Shown: positions 46,426-57,789, numbered from the stretch's first letter. The stretch is DNA of 64,000 bases from Callorhinus ursinus (GCF_003265705.1 NW_020312817.1:31831820-31895819), one strand, 5' to 3'. Notes: generated by a model from the sequence alone, not told the origin. Program-made: numbers and translations.

Positions 46426-47309
46426 CTGGGTTTAAGGGAAAGAAGGTGGTACTTGGATATTTTCTATTTCTGCAACGTGAGAGCCTCAGGTTAGACACGA
46501 ATAGGAATCGCCTGACATGAAAACGGATTCTCTCAGGATGTTAAAGAAGTCCCTTTGCGAGACGACTTGACAACGTTGCCCTGCCCTGAAAGTGGGAGAG
46601 GACATGGCCAAGGGGTCCCTTGGTCATCCAGGGGCAGCGCAAAGGAAAGGACGTGGCAATGGGGCCTAGAAGTCATTTCCGGAGAGTCACAGAAGAGCCT
46701 CCCAGCCCCGCCAAACACACACACATACACAAAATCAAACTGGAAATTGGGGGGCCCTTTTTTTTTTTACCTTAACACTCAAAAGAATGAGGCTCTAGTG
46801 TATGACAGGCGGTGAGGTGGCTGTTTTCGGCCATTACACTTGCCTGTCCTTCCCCTCATCCCCCCAACATAAGTCCCGTTGCTTATTCTGATGCTTGGAG
46901 GAGGGGGGAGATTTGTGCTCAGGGACCTTCTAAGCAGAAGCCATCTGAGGCCGGGTGCTGGTCCTCCACGGGCCCTGCCGGGCAGCTGCCTCCTTCCCAT
47001 CCCGGAGGGCTGGCCAGGTCCGGGTGCAGGCTCAAGGGGCCTCCCACCAGGGGCTCCAGCCAAGAACGGGATGATTCAGAGCAAAATCAAATCCAAACCT
47101 TGACAGTCTCTTTGTCCATGTGCAGCAATATCTGCAAGCAGTTTGCCGTCAGAGATGAGCCCCGTGGGGAGGAGTTCTGTGTGTAACTGGGTCCTCTGAG
47201 AGGCTCCCAGTCCCTAGGGACCGCAGACAGACTCAGCCCATTTCTGGAGCAGAGAGCGTTGCTCCCCAGTCACGGTGAACTGTGTCAGATGCTCAAGGAA
47301 GGCCCTCTT
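46426..47309. other. Unassigned sequence
   Basis: GC-rich at 46,900-47,050, with a G-run at 46,898-46,908 and a T-run at 46,758-46,769. No gene. Confidence 0.45.
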
Positions 47310-47575
47310 TGATTCGCCTTGCCTACCTGGTGCCCTGGACACCCTACGGGCCCCTCCTTCACCTCTGCTCACAATGCTGTGCTTGCCTGGATGTGCCTCT
47401 CTTCTCTCCCTGTCATTCTAAATCCTATTCCTTGTTCAAGCTCTAACTGGAAGACTCTTCCTCTCTAAAGACTCTCCGGTCACCCCCGCCCATGGAGATC
47501 TCTCCCTCCTGTGAATTATTCACTTTGCCTGTCTGCACCATTTGGCTTTTAAATGGCCCCTACTCCCCTCCAGGT
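47310..47575 (+). repeat. L2 LINE fragment
   Basis: 'ctaaatcctattccttgttca', 'agctctaactggaagactctt' and 'gtgaattattcactttgcctg' follow the sense L2 3' region. Confidence 0.55.
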
Positions 47576-47899
47576 TAATGGACTTGACATTTAGACCTGT
47601 CTACTCAGATGATTGTGCTTTTCCTGGTATTTGTGTGCACGGTAAGCACTCAAATCCTCATTGTTTGACTGCCCATGAATTATGGACAAGTTTCTTCAAA
47701 AAAATATATTTTTATTGGACCTGCATTGTGTCCTCTCAGGAATACACATTCCAGTCTTCAGAAGCTTATAACATGAAAAGGTCTTGCAGAATAAAGGAGA
47801 ATTTAACAGGGCGTATCTGTTCATATGGGAAAGAAAATAGAAAATAGAAAACATTCATAATCCCATGATCTAGAATCAACCAGGGTTTTCTTGTTTTTG
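47576..47899. other. Unassigned sequence
   Basis: Nothing recognised. Confidence 0.4.
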
Positions 47900-47912
47900 T
47901 TTTTTAAAGATT

Positions 47913-47943
<31 letters not shown>

Positions 47944-48081
47944 TTTGAGAGGGAGAGAAAACATACAAGCGGGGAAGGGGTAGAGGGAGAGGAGCAGGGC
48001 TCCATCTCACAACCCCGAGATCACGGCCTGAGCCAAACCCAAGAGCCTGTCACTTAATGGACTGAGCCACCCAGGTGCCCC
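47900..48081 (-). repeat. Can-SINE (SINEC), older copy with (TTTA)n
   Basis: Minus-strand SINE with an expanded (TTTA)n tail (47,914-47,946), diverged body and 'gagccacccaggtgcccc' head. The target duplication is not clear, consistent with greater age. Confidence 0.92.
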
Positions 48082-48986
48082 GGCCTGTGCTTTCTTTTGT
48101 CTCCGGACATAAAGTTAGCAAAACTTCTGCAGCCAATCACATTTTTTTTGTGGGCTCTGTGCAGAGGCACCAGGGGCTTCTCTGTGACTCGGACAACTCC
48201 GTGCAGCTCGTTCTACCCTGAAGGGCTCGGCCCAAAACGCACTGCATCCGCCCAGCCCGACCTTAGTGGAAGGGGGCTGACTCTAGGAAGCAGGTGGACT
48301 TTACCTCCGACCGCTCACTTCCCATGTGACTTTAGACAAGTTAGTCTCTGAACGTGAGATTCATCAGGAAATAGGGTGAATGCAATCTGCTCGGACGGAG
48401 GATCAAAGGAGGGAAGTAAGGTGCGTGAACGGGCCAAGTGCCGAGTGAGAGGCAAACGTAAGAAGTCATGACAACGATGCACATCTTTCTATGCCGAAGG
48501 CAGCGTCTCTCCTCGCAAGGCCCAGAGAATGTAAGTGGTCAGGAAGCAGACAGCGCGCACGTGCCCAGGGGAGAGATCTGGGCACAAGGACACGATAAAT
48601 AATACTGCCAGCTCAAAATAAACACCAGTGTCACAAAACACTGCTTCCAGCCCCCTGGGGCTCGGGGTGCTCCCTTTCTCTGTTCCGCCTCCCTGCTCTT
48701 TCTATTTCTATAGCACCGATCACCATGGTACCTAGGTACTCAAACACAGTAAGTGTAAAACAGAGCCGTCTGCCAAAGACACACTTCCCTTCCAGAGCCT
48801 TAGCTCCCAAAGCTGAGCTTGGAAGAGGAGCGACAGGTAGAAGGGCCTCCCTGGATGATGGAATCTGGAGTGTACATGTGGGAGAAGAGAAGCAAATGCT
48901 GAATACCTACCAAAGGCCCACAGGGTGTAACACTTTATTAGCTGCCTGGAGATTCAGAGTAATGAGCCGGTGTTGCTTGTCCTCAA
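48082..48986. other. Unassigned sequence
   Basis: No gene or repeat recognised. Confidence 0.45.
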
Positions 48987-49001
48987 GGACTCACAGCCTC
49001 T

Positions 49002-49188
49002 TTTTTTTTTTTTTTTTTTAAGATTTTATTTATTTATCTGAGAGAGAGCACATGACAGGGGAGGGTCAGAGGGAGAAGCATACTCCCCATTGAGCAGGGG
49101 GCCCAATGTGGGCCTCGATCCCGGGACTCCAGGATCATGACCTGAGTCGAAGGCAGCTGCTTAACCAACTGAGCCACCCAGGTGCCCT
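49002..49188 (-). repeat. Can-SINE (SINEC)
   Basis: Minus-strand SINE. Target-site duplication GGACTCACAGCCTCT (48987-49001) against GGACTCACAGCTTCT (49189-49203), 14 of 15 matching. Confidence 0.96.
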
Positions 49189-49203
49189 GGACTCACAGCT
49201 TCT

Positions 49204-49569
49204 AAGGCAAGAGCAGACTCTCCCAGTACACAACCAGGGCGGGGACATTAGATGACACCAGGGCTGGTCCCTGCCCAAGGCGTACAGACACACAGATGTG
49301 AGCTCATCTCCGGAGAAACACCGGCTCCATTCCGGAGTGAGCCCTGTCTTGTCTACTACTGTACCAGGGGCATCCCAGAGAGCAGAGAAAAGCCGTCACT
49401 ATGGGGATGTGTTACAGGGAGGGGAGGCTGAGGGGAAGACCTGCAGAATGGGGCAGGCGGAGCTAAACAGAGAAAGCTTATTCCAAACCCAGAGATGACT
49501 CTTGTATCTTATCGTGGGAAGCCAGCCTCCCTGGAGTCAGAATTTGTAAAAGTCTCCAGTAACATCCAA
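49204..49569. other. Unassigned sequence
   Basis: Nothing recognised. Confidence 0.4.
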
Positions 49570-49668
49570 AGAGGAGTCAGATCCTTGGGTCTAGCTCCCA
49601 TTCTGTCGCTACTTCTCTAGGTAAGCTAAAGGGGTTACTTAATCTCCTCTGATAAATGTGGAGTTACA
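49570..49668 (+). repeat. MIR fragment
   Basis: 'ctagctcccattctgtcgcta' and 'ggttacttaatctcctctgat' then 'aaatgtggagttac' match the sense MIR core. Confidence 0.55.
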
Positions 49669-50091
49669 GGCCTTCAGAGTTGTAGGAAACTCTAGCACCT
49701 TGCCCATGTTTTGCAAACCACAAGTCAAGATCTATTAGGCAAAACATCCTTATTCCATTTCCAAAGGCAAGATGTGTTCCAGAGGGTGTGGAGTGCACGG
49801 GGGCAAACTGGAGTCTCTGGGTAATGTCATTGTTTATAGTCACCACCACCGGTGAATATCGAAAATAGGACTGTGCCGGAAAGCCGGCGACGAGGGTTGC
49901 AGGAATGGGGAGATTTCCAGCCAGGATGTTCCTTCCCAGGGCACCGCCATGGGGTCAGCAGCACCTTCTTGAATATCTCTGGGGGTGGGGGTGGGTAATT
50001 TTAATATTGAGGCAAAAATCTGCTTCCTAATAACTTACTCCTTGGTCCTAACTTTGCCCTCTTATCCTCCACAAAATAAATACCTTCTCTT
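49669..50091. other. Unassigned sequence
   Basis: G-rich run at 49,981-49,995. No gene. Confidence 0.4.
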
Positions 50092-50108
50092 CCACATTCT
50101 AAATATTT

Positions 50109-50330
50109 TTTAGCTTTAAAAAAATTTTTTTAAGATTTTATTTGTTTAGTTGAGAGAGAGCAAGAGCCGGGAGAGGGGCAGAAGGGGAGGGAGAGGGAGA
50201 GAACCTCCAGCAGACTCTGCACCCAGCACGGAGCCCACCCGATGTGGGGCTCGATCCCACGACCCTGAGCTCATGACCTGAGCTGAAATCAAGAGTCAGA
50301 CGCTCAACCGACTGAGCCACCCAGGCGCCC
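50109..50330 (-). repeat. Can-SINE (SINEC), older subfamily
   Basis: Minus-strand copy carrying 'aatcaagagtcagacgctcaa' and 'accctgagctcatgacctga', the body type of an older carnivore-wide subfamily. Perfect 17-bp target-site duplication CCACATTCTAAATATTT at 50092-50108 and 50331-50347. Confidence 0.96.
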
Positions 50331-50347
50331 CCACATTCTAAATATTT

Positions 50348-51819
50348 AAAGAGGGATTGGTCCTTGCATGTCTTCTTTATTCTAAACCAAACATCCTTAG
50401 TTCCTGCAACTGGTTCTTGGTTCCCAGGCCTGTCGTCCACAGTTCCCTGTTAACTATACCCTAATATAGGATGCATCTTTTAGAAAGATGGTTTGACCAG
50501 AGTCATGGCACATTTTAGCCACAAGGGGAAGCTCGAGGCTCCCTTAACCGGCCCTAGAGGAGGAGGAAGCTAGAACCTGGAAAAGGGTACAGAGTTGAGC
50601 ATGCATTGTTTTGGCTTCTTCCCCTCTCCCTGTTAGCATCTCTATCTCTCGGAAGCACATGCCTCTGGTCTTATCAAAAGGACCAGGGTTTGCCTCCTGC
50701 GTGGGAAGAGAACGTGCCCTTAGGGCCCAAGGGGAAGCCAGGCAAAGGAAATATGGAGGGGCTGGCCTGCCGCCGTACTCCAGGTCCGGAAGGGCTGTGG
50801 TCCCTTTACCCAGGCCTTCTCATCACCCAAGTAAAAGGGCCAGATAAAAGGGGCCAGAGAGGCTTTTCATCTGCCTTTGGCCTGGACTTAGTTCTAGGGA
50901 AGAGGTGTGCCTGAAGCCCGCTCAGCCCTAAAGCCTGGCCAACACCGGGCCATCTCCACCTCCTTCCAACAGAGGAACGGCCAACAACCAACAAAGAGTA
51001 AGTAACTACAGTTGGACGATTCCATCCCGTGGCCCAGGTTCTGGGCTGCTATTACTGCAAGCAAACATTGCAGTTATCTTTTGAACCAGTTTTGTTATTG
51101 GTTCTTATTGAAATCATGGGTTATGAGGAACAACTTTTTCCTAAATAAAGCTAACCCTAGGTCCTGCAAGGTTTAGCATCAGGAGAAGTCAAAGAGGAAG
51201 GGATAACTAAGGAGCCCCCACTCTATCATCAACCTTTGGGCTCTCTTGCTTCCATTACCCTGCCAACATCGCTCCGGTCCCCAGGGGCCATAGCCTTCTC
51301 TTACGGTCAGAATCTAAGTGTGGACACCACCCCCCTTCCCTCATCTACTGATTTTCTCTTGGCTCCACTAAGATAAATGGCTTAGTCAGTATGGGAGTTG
51401 GCTCCAACATAGCTCATTTGTCCCCAGGTTCTAACCTAGTTCAGTCGCTGTCTGAGAGACCCATACACCTGCCCAAAGGATGTGATACAAGTCTTCAGGT
51501 ACCCTCTTTGCGTTCCTCATTTCTACATGGAGGGCACCATCCTCCAGCCCGGCCCCCAGGAGCCCCCTCATTGGCAGTCCTGACATCTTCAATCTCTAGA
51601 CAAAGTGCGAGAGCCTACTCTGCAGCCTGCCCATTTACGCTACTCAGATCATGGAATCAGATTTGAGAAATGTCCTTCCTCCTTAATAGAGTAAACTTAA
51701 TAACGAACGACCTCGCTCTTCAGTTAGGACCCTGCCTTTTCATAGTGCGGTGCGCCCTGAAGCACATTCACGCAGTATTCACAAAGTAGACGCGAAGGCC
51801 AGGCTAGTCCCTGGCCAGG
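50348..51819. other. Unassigned, single-copy-like sequence
   Basis: About 1.5 kb with no recognised repeat. ORFs of up to 102 codons (50606-50914) lack known homology. It borders the CIDEC-like retrocopy. Confidence 0.45.
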
Positions 51820-52400
51820 GCAGGCCTCCATGAACTTGGGCCTTTGCTGCAGTTAACTTTGGGCAGCTCTGGATGACAAATGAGGCCTTGCTCTCGGAGG
51901 GGCTGCCCTCCCTCTGTGGCATCCAGAACCTGCTTCATGTAACAGAAGGTACCCTGTGTGCTGAAGACGATCCAGCAAGGGGCTCCCTTCAGGACGTGCT
52001 TAGCCCCAGAGCTGTGCAGAGACTGTAGCGAAGAGAGCATGTGCCACAGAGACTGCCTTCAGGTCCAGGTAGCCGATGAAGTCCTGCAAATTCACCTTGT
52101 GCAGACCTCACTGATTTTGGCGGGCTCATGAGAGAGGGAGAGTTGGTGCCTAGGTCTCTGCCCACATGGGGGCTGCACCCTACAGAGCACTGTGCCCTCT
52201 GCCAGGGCTCCCACATACTCTTCAGGCTCTAGAGCTGTGCCATCCTCCTCCAGCACCGGGGGGAAGGGCTCGCCTGCAGGCATCAGGGTGCTCAGAACTT
52301 GGGCTGAGGTCCTCAAGACTGTGGCCAAATGCCCTTGGTTGGCCTTGCTCACTGGGTCTCGGCTCTGGCAGCCAGCAGGCCTGTGTTCTTCACAAGCCTA
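51820..52400 (-). pseudogene. CIDEC: CIDEC (FSP27)-like processed pseudogene
   Basis: Minus-strand remnant of the lipid-droplet protein CIDEC. Going down from 52,400: a CIDE-N piece with SLEDL out of frame, then VLEEDGT (about 52,256-52,236), EEYVGALA, RHQLSLSHEPAK (about 52,145-52,110), then in another frame LQDFIGYLDLKA (about 52,098-52,063), then GAKHVLKGA and QVLDATEGGQP in a third frame. These are CIDE-N and CIDE-C landmarks of CIDEC in correct order. At least two frameshifts and internal stops rule out function. The pieces are contiguous, where the parent gene has introns, so it is a retrocopy. The start and C-terminal tail have decayed and I see no A tail or target duplication, so it is old. 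CIDEA or CIDEB fit less well because of the RHPLSLSHKPAK-type linker. Confidence 0.82.
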
Positions 52401-52670
52401 AGATGACTGTGGTGAGGAAAAAAATAACATTGTATGACACGATTCCAGCTTTAATACCCTTTCTGCAAAGAGGTGAGGATACAACGAAATATACATATGT
52501 CTGTGTGCATAAATACGTGAATTTTAAATACCTGGAAACGTTAAAGAGCTCATTTTAAGAGCCCTTAGGCAAAGCCACCCCCTTCTCAACCCCACTTTCT
52601 CCAGGGTCTGGAGGTAAGCCCTGGCTGGGGCTGGGAAGGCGGGCCCCTGGAGGGAGCTCTCACTCGGTCT
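52401..52670. other. Unassigned sequence
   Basis: Linker between the CIDEC-like copy and the GC-rich block. Nothing recognised. Confidence 0.4.
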
Positions 52671-52829
52671 CTCTGGCCCAGTCCCCAGATCGCCCTTCCG
52701 AGGCCGGCTCCGCCCGACAGGACACTCCAGGCAAGGTCAAAGGCCCATCTGTCCTGGGCTTGTCACGCCTCTGCCTGGTCCCCGGGGGAGGGCCGGCGTC
52801 CGCCCTCTGGGCTGCAGCGCCAGGTCCGA

Positions 52830-52846
52830 CCGCTAGGGGCCGCGCT
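52830..52846 (+). promoter_or_regulatory. CTCF-like motif, upstream of a pair
   Basis: CCGCTAGGGGCCGCGCT resembles the CTCF core (CCRSYAGRKGGCRSY) with one weaker position. It is the same orientation as the motif 67 bp downstream. Confidence 0.45.
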
Positions 52847-52896
52847 CCCAGCTCCAGAGGCCAACGGCGCGGTGGAGACGCCCGCTGCGGGACTTC

Positions 52897-52915
52897 TGGC
52901 CACCAGGTGGCGCCA
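52897..52915 (+). promoter_or_regulatory. CTCF motif, near-consensus
   Basis: TGGCCACCAGGTGGCGCCA matches the canonical CTCF core almost base for base. Such matches are often bound in mammals, in a direction-dependent way for loop anchoring. Binding here is inferred. Confidence 0.7.
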
Positions 52916-52945
52916 CTCGGCTACCAGCGCGCCGCTCCAGGGTGG

Positions 52946-53184
52946 TCCAGGGAACCAAGGACCAAGGACCACTCTGAGCCAACACGCCTGACCTCACTCC
53001 TCGGTCACACCGGCTCCGTGCCTGGGGCTAAGGGAGGGGCAGGCATTTTCAGCAGGATTACTGAACAGTCTAGTAAAAAAAACTTTCCACCCCACCCACC
53101 ACTCTCGCATCAATTTAAACAATAATAATAAACTGTGATAAGGGAAGTTGTTGGCGACAATGTAATGGTACAGAACAGCATGGA
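52946..53184. other. Unassigned sequence
   Basis: Short A-rich part at 53,074-53,082. Nothing recognised. Confidence 0.4.
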
Positions 53185-53375
53185 TACTGACAGCAGTAGA
53201 GGGCTCTGTTTCAAGAAGGAGCGTGGGTTCCGGAGTCTAAATGCGTTCGAATCCTACTTAATGACCTTGTGTACTAATCTCCATATCCCACGGCCTCATC
53301 TGCAAATGCAGGTAATTTACATAGAACCTACACATGGAGTTGTGAACAGGAATTAAATGAATTGATACACTACAT
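53185..53375 (+). repeat. MIR SINE
   Basis: 'ggagcgtgggttccggagtct', 'aaatgcgttcgaatcctactt', 'aatgaccttgtgtactaatct' and 'catctgcaaatgcaggtaatt' then 'attaaatgaattgatacacta' run in MIR order. Confidence 0.75.
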
Positions 53376-53500
53376 ATGTATGTGTGTGTATTTAATATAT
53401 ATACATATTAAATTATATATGTACATGTAAACGTATATGTATATATCTATAAATTATATTATATATACGTAATATAGATAAAGTTACAGAGATATATGTA
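53376..53500. repeat. AT-rich (TATATG)n-type low complexity
   Basis: TATATG/TACATA units over about 110 bp following the MIR end. Confidence 0.75.
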
Positions 53501-53639
53501 ATAGCATGCAAATGCCTAACATAGTGAGCACCGATGTTAGTTATATTGTATATTTCAGTATGCAACGTCCATGATTTACTAATTTTTAAAAACATCTTTC
53601 ATTCGGACAAGAGAAAGTCACACCTTTGGGGCTTTTTTG
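53501..53639. other. Unassigned sequence
   Basis: AT-rich linker. Confidence 0.4.
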
Positions 53640-54000
53640 TTATCTTTTTATATGGAGATTTTCAAATGTTTCTAAAACTAGCGAAAATAGTATAATGAAC
53701 CCTCATAGACCCATCACCTAGTTTCAATAACTATCAACACATGGCCAATTCTGTTTAGTCTATACCCTGTGCCCCCTCCTGCAGTCGGCTGGGTTATTCT
53801 AAAGCAAACCCCAGATCTCATATTATTTCATTCCTACACACTTGACTATTGCACAGTAATTTTTAAAGCTCAATGTTTATTTAATATTATCTCTATGAAT
53901 AATCTGTTGTATTCATCAGTCTGCGATTTCCCATGACACTGAGTATCTATCTTTCCTACAGTAGCATTTGACACAGAAATTGGAACTGAATACTGAATCA
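53640..54000 (-). repeat. Ancient L1 (L1M-type) 3' UTR
   Basis: 'agtataatgaaccctcataga', 'cccatcacctagtttcaataa', 'ctatcaacacatggccaattc' and 'aaagcaaaccccagatctcat' are the antisense form of an old L1 3' UTR. Confidence 0.75.
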
Positions 54001-54689
54001 GTAATGAAAAATTTGGAGCAATAGTTTTTTTTGCTGGAAAATATTTCCACTTCTCAAAAGATGTGTTCTAAGGAAGAAACATTGCCTTCAGCCCCTGGCT
54101 TCCTCCCAGTGAGAATCCAGAGGCTGTTCTTCTATCCATGGAGACCCAGCCCAGTCTGAATTATCACAGTCAGGGAAGGAGACTTCTAATTACATAGTCA
54201 AGACTCCCGCACTCAGAGCAGGATATGACCCATTTCAAGAAGGAAACCACTTCTCCAGACACTTGAAGGTTTTAGGATACACACCCAATACTTCAGGGGG
54301 TAAACCATTGTCTGCCCAGAGTGTTCCTTACACAGTACCAATGTCACTTTCACAATGAAAATTTAACCAAATTTTTTTTCCTCGAGGCCTTTGGAACTAT
54401 GTTAACATTTTAAACTATTGACGTAAGATATATAGGTACATACACACCTGCCTAATATTCTTTACATTGAAAGCCCTTTGAGACAGAAAAAAGATGGAAA
54501 CCAAACACATAATAAGGTCTTGTTTCAACTGTGTCCTTTTGAAATTAAGCACTATTGTTACTACACACTGCCTGAGTGACAGACAGTGATGGGAGGCAGG
54601 CTCACACTGTGCTGTGGGATAGTTTTGAGCTTCTTTGGAAAGGGTTATCTTATTTCCAGTATAATTAATAACAGTAGCCAACATTAGGG
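54001..54689. other. Unassigned sequence
   Basis: AT-rich, no gene or named repeat. Confidence 0.4.
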
Positions 54690-54850
54690 TGTCTCAGACT
54701 TTGTAATATTTATATTATTGTTACTAAGGGACTTTCACAAGAAAAGACTAATCCTCACCACCCTATGAAGCTGGGATTACACCCATCTTACAAAGGAGGA
54801 CCCTGAGACTAAAATGCAAGAGAATCCAGGAATACACACACAGTATTCCA
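54690..54850 (-). repeat. MIR SINE
   Basis: 'taatcctcaccaccctatgaa', 'gctgggattacacccatctta' and 'caaaggaggaccctgagac' follow antisense MIR. Confidence 0.65.
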
Positions 54851-55404
54851 ATTTGTAGTTTAATGAGCTAAGTGGATTCTCTCACTGAATTAACACTGAT
54901 ATACAAATCTTGGTGCTGTTCTCTTGTTATATTTATAAAGTAGGCATCTGTCTTCCTCTCATTCTCAAAACAGGAAAAAATGTAACCATGTTGTATCAAG
55001 CAGAGAGACTGTCTAGACCTAGGTATATAATTCCCAGTTTCCTCCATTCTCTTTTAGCAAACTGGCTGAGTTCTCTAGCACAATTATGCCTTCTCCTGAT
55101 CGTTATTCTCCAGGGTCTGGGTTAGGATTCCAAGAGCCCCATAAGGATAGGTCTCCAGTTCCTACAGCCTCTGCATCTTGAAAATGAGACTCCTTAGGGA
55201 TCAACAGAGCTGAGCAGCAGTTGACTCTCCTTCTATCACGCATGCAAGCCAGAGGCACAAAGGTCCAGGGCAGTACAGTCTTGTAGGAACCAGGGCCCTC
55301 CCACACTTCCAGGAGAGGGGCGAGGAGGTGACCATTATTCCATGGCTGTTGGTGGATGGTCTGAAGCCAAAATCAAGAATTCCTCAGAATCTCTTTCTTC
55401 TTTC
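54851..55404. other. Unassigned sequence
   Basis: Nothing recognised. Confidence 0.4.
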
Positions 55405-55420
55405 AAAATCTTGATCCTTC

Positions 55421-55532
55421 GGGGCGCCTGGGTGGCTCATTCAGTATCTGACTCTTGGTCTCAGCTCAGGTCTTGATCTCAGGGTGGTGAGTTCAAGCTC
55501 TGTGTTGAGCTCCACGGTGGGCATGGACCCAC

Positions 55533-55564
<32 letters not shown>

Positions 55565-55580
55565 CATACATACATACATA
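55421..55580 (+). repeat. Can-SINE (SINEC), older subfamily, outer copy
   Basis: Plus-strand copy with body 'gtatctgactcttggtctcag' and 'ttgatctcagggtggtgagtt', lacking the CT-rich middle, and ending in (CATA)n. Left target duplication AAAATCTTGATCCTTC at 55405-55420; the right copy (AAAATCTTGACCCTTC, 55802-55817) lies beyond the second SINE. Confidence 0.95.
55534..55580. repeat. (CATA)n microsatellite
   Basis: About 11-12 CATA units in the tail of the outer SINE. Confidence 0.9.
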
Positions 55581-55594
55581 AAATAAAATCTTGA

Positions 55595-55797
55595 GGGGCG
55601 CCTGGGTGGCTCAGTCGTTAAGTATCTGCCTTCGGCTCAGGTCATGACCCCAGGGTCCTGGGATAAAGCCCCGCATCGGGCTCCCTGCTCCATGGGGAAG
55701 CCTGCTTCTCCCTCTCCCACTCCCCCTGCTTGTGTTCCCCCTCTCGCTGTGTCTCTCTCTTAAAAAAAAAAAAGTTATTAAAAAAATAATAATAAAA
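55595..55797 (+). repeat. Can-SINE (SINEC), nested in the flank of another
   Basis: Complete younger-type plus-strand SINE. It duplicated AAATAAAATCTTGA (55581-55594 and 55798-55811), that is, the outer SINE's A-rich end plus part of its right target duplication. Confidence 0.96.
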
Positions 55798-55817
55798 AAA
55801 TAAAATCTTGACCCTTC

Positions 55818-56984
55818 TAGTAAGATGTAATCATCCCCTTCTTCACATGATCATGACCTCTTGAGCACATTCCTTATGCCCCTGCATTCCATTGGTTGAT
55901 AGTCTTGTTAGCCTCTCCTCTCTCCATGACCAAACTGTGAACCAGATCGGCCCGGTCATCTTCAGGTTCCTCAGGGCCCAACCTCAGAAAGTAGCTGCCC
56001 AATAAACGTTGATTGACTCAGACCATTGGGGCAATTTGGTATCACCTTGATTTGGCTCTTACCCCATCTGCAGCTAATTCACATGCTGTTGTATTTTTTT
56101 TTTTACATCTTTCACACATCGCCTGGGATTTTGTGTTTGTCTTTTTTAATACAAATGCTCCAGATCCCAAAGTTCCTTGCTAAGTGAGGAATGTGCCAGC
56201 TTGAGGTATCCCTGAGGTACTATTAACTATAAAATTTAAGAGCTACTAGAGGTGAAACTAGGGAGGAAAGAGTGCTTGCCTAATGTAGCTCTTGACGTCA
56301 ATCATCCGTTTCCTCCACCTTGGACTTATGCGCCCTTGGGCTAGAGTAGAGTGGCCTGCCTGGGTCACCCGGAAAGTAATACGTGGAAGAAAGCCCAAGC
56401 CAGCCTTCAGAGCTCAGCATCATCCTCCCTATTTGAAGCTAATGCTGTGTGTCTGGCAATAATCCACAACTGGAAGATGTTATGGCTCCTGGACTTATTT
56501 GTTAAAAAGGGGCATCTCTTTGCTGACTGCTGCATTCTGAGGGAGTCTGATCCTCTTGTTCTTCCAACCAGCCCAGAGTTCAGCTGCCTTTCTAGAAGTG
56601 TCCCTGAAGTTAACATTTCTTCTTTCCACTGTATCCCACTAAGACTTGCTGGAATACACGCTGCGTGTCATGTCTCCATCACTCATTTTTTGCCCATGTC
56701 CATCCAGGACAGTTGTGTGGCTTGTGAGAATGTAATGCAATGTCTGCAGTGGGTGGCAACTGCTGTGTGAGCTGGAGCATTCCAGCCTCTCTGAGGTCTG
56801 CCTAGAGCCTCCCCACTTAGGTCATCTTGCACACCACCATCAGGTCTATCTTCCTAGGATGCCTACTCTTTTTGGGCTGCTTCTCTTTCAGGAATCTACA
56901 GTGGCTGTCCACTGCCTACTGGGAAGGGAAAAAGTGGCATCTTTGGTGAGTACCCACTACCCTACATACCAGGGATTTACACAT
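55818..56984. other. Unassigned sequence
   Basis: About 1.2 kb without a recognised repeat. A 139-codon ORF (56351-56770, +) has no known domain, no splice context and no codon pattern that I can defend. Confidence 0.45.
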
Positions 56985-57140
56985 TCTACTGAAGCCTGTG
57001 GCTCAGTGGTATTCTCTTCATTCATAAGATGCAGACTCTGCAGCTTAGAGAGGTTAAGAAACTTGCTCCAAGTCATACGCCTTGTAAGCAGTAGAGCCAG
57101 GACTGACCTGAAACCCCACACCCTCAACACCAACTGCCCC
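56985..57140 (-). repeat. MIR SINE
   Basis: 'cttcattcataagatgcagac', 'agagaggttaagaaacttgct', 'gcagtagagccaggactgacc' match antisense MIR. Confidence 0.75.
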
Positions 57141-57789
57141 CATGAGGGTAGAATACAGGTTGGTAAAGCACTCTGGAATTCAAACCTTTTTTCATCTGTC
57201 CCCACCTGACCTTCTAGTTTCTACAGTCAGATCATTCTCTGAAAGGCCCTCACACCCCTGGCTCCTTCAGGCAACAAATAAATACTGTTGGTGCAAATGT
57301 GTAAAAATGACCTTCTCACGAGTGGGAAAGTAAATGGCGGGGTGAAGACTCTTAGGCCTCTGCCTTCAATGGCACTCCCCACTGCCCCCTGGAGCCTGCC
57401 CTTTGCCAGTGCCCTCCAGCTGAAAGGCCACCGAACACAACTCCAGTCAGCTGTGGGCTCAGGGCCTTGCTGGGCTGGAGGAGATCATGGAGCCTCAGTG
57501 AGAGGGTGTCCCAAGGAGCTGACGGTAGGATTTGGGATTGTGTTCAGTGATTCTGGGGAGGGCTCAGGAAGTGGGGCTCTGCTCTGGATTGGATGTTGTC
57601 AGGAAGCAGAGGTGCTGCTATGATGGGTATCTTCATTCTTATCTGAAAGGCGAGAGGAGAGAAGTGAGCCTACAGCTACAGTGGGGAAAGAAGCCGCAGT
57701 TATTCATACCACCCAGGAATAGGGGGATGCTAGGTGGCCATTTTTGTGATCCGGACAATTTCTTGTTTCTGTTTACAGTCAGACATGAT
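57141..57789. other. Unassigned sequence
   Basis: Nothing recognised. Confidence 0.4.

Larger units (their letters stand above)
52690..52945. promoter_or_regulatory. CpG-rich segment with CTCF-like sites
   Basis: I count about 26 CpG in about 250 bp, the densest in the window, in DNA otherwise poor in CpG. It contains the two CTCF-like motifs listed separately. No exon, TATA box or known promoter is visible. Confidence 0.5.

Noticed and set aside
55534..55580. Regular CATA spacing as a CRISPR-like array
   Set aside because: Simple 4-bp units without spacers, in a mammalian SINE tail.
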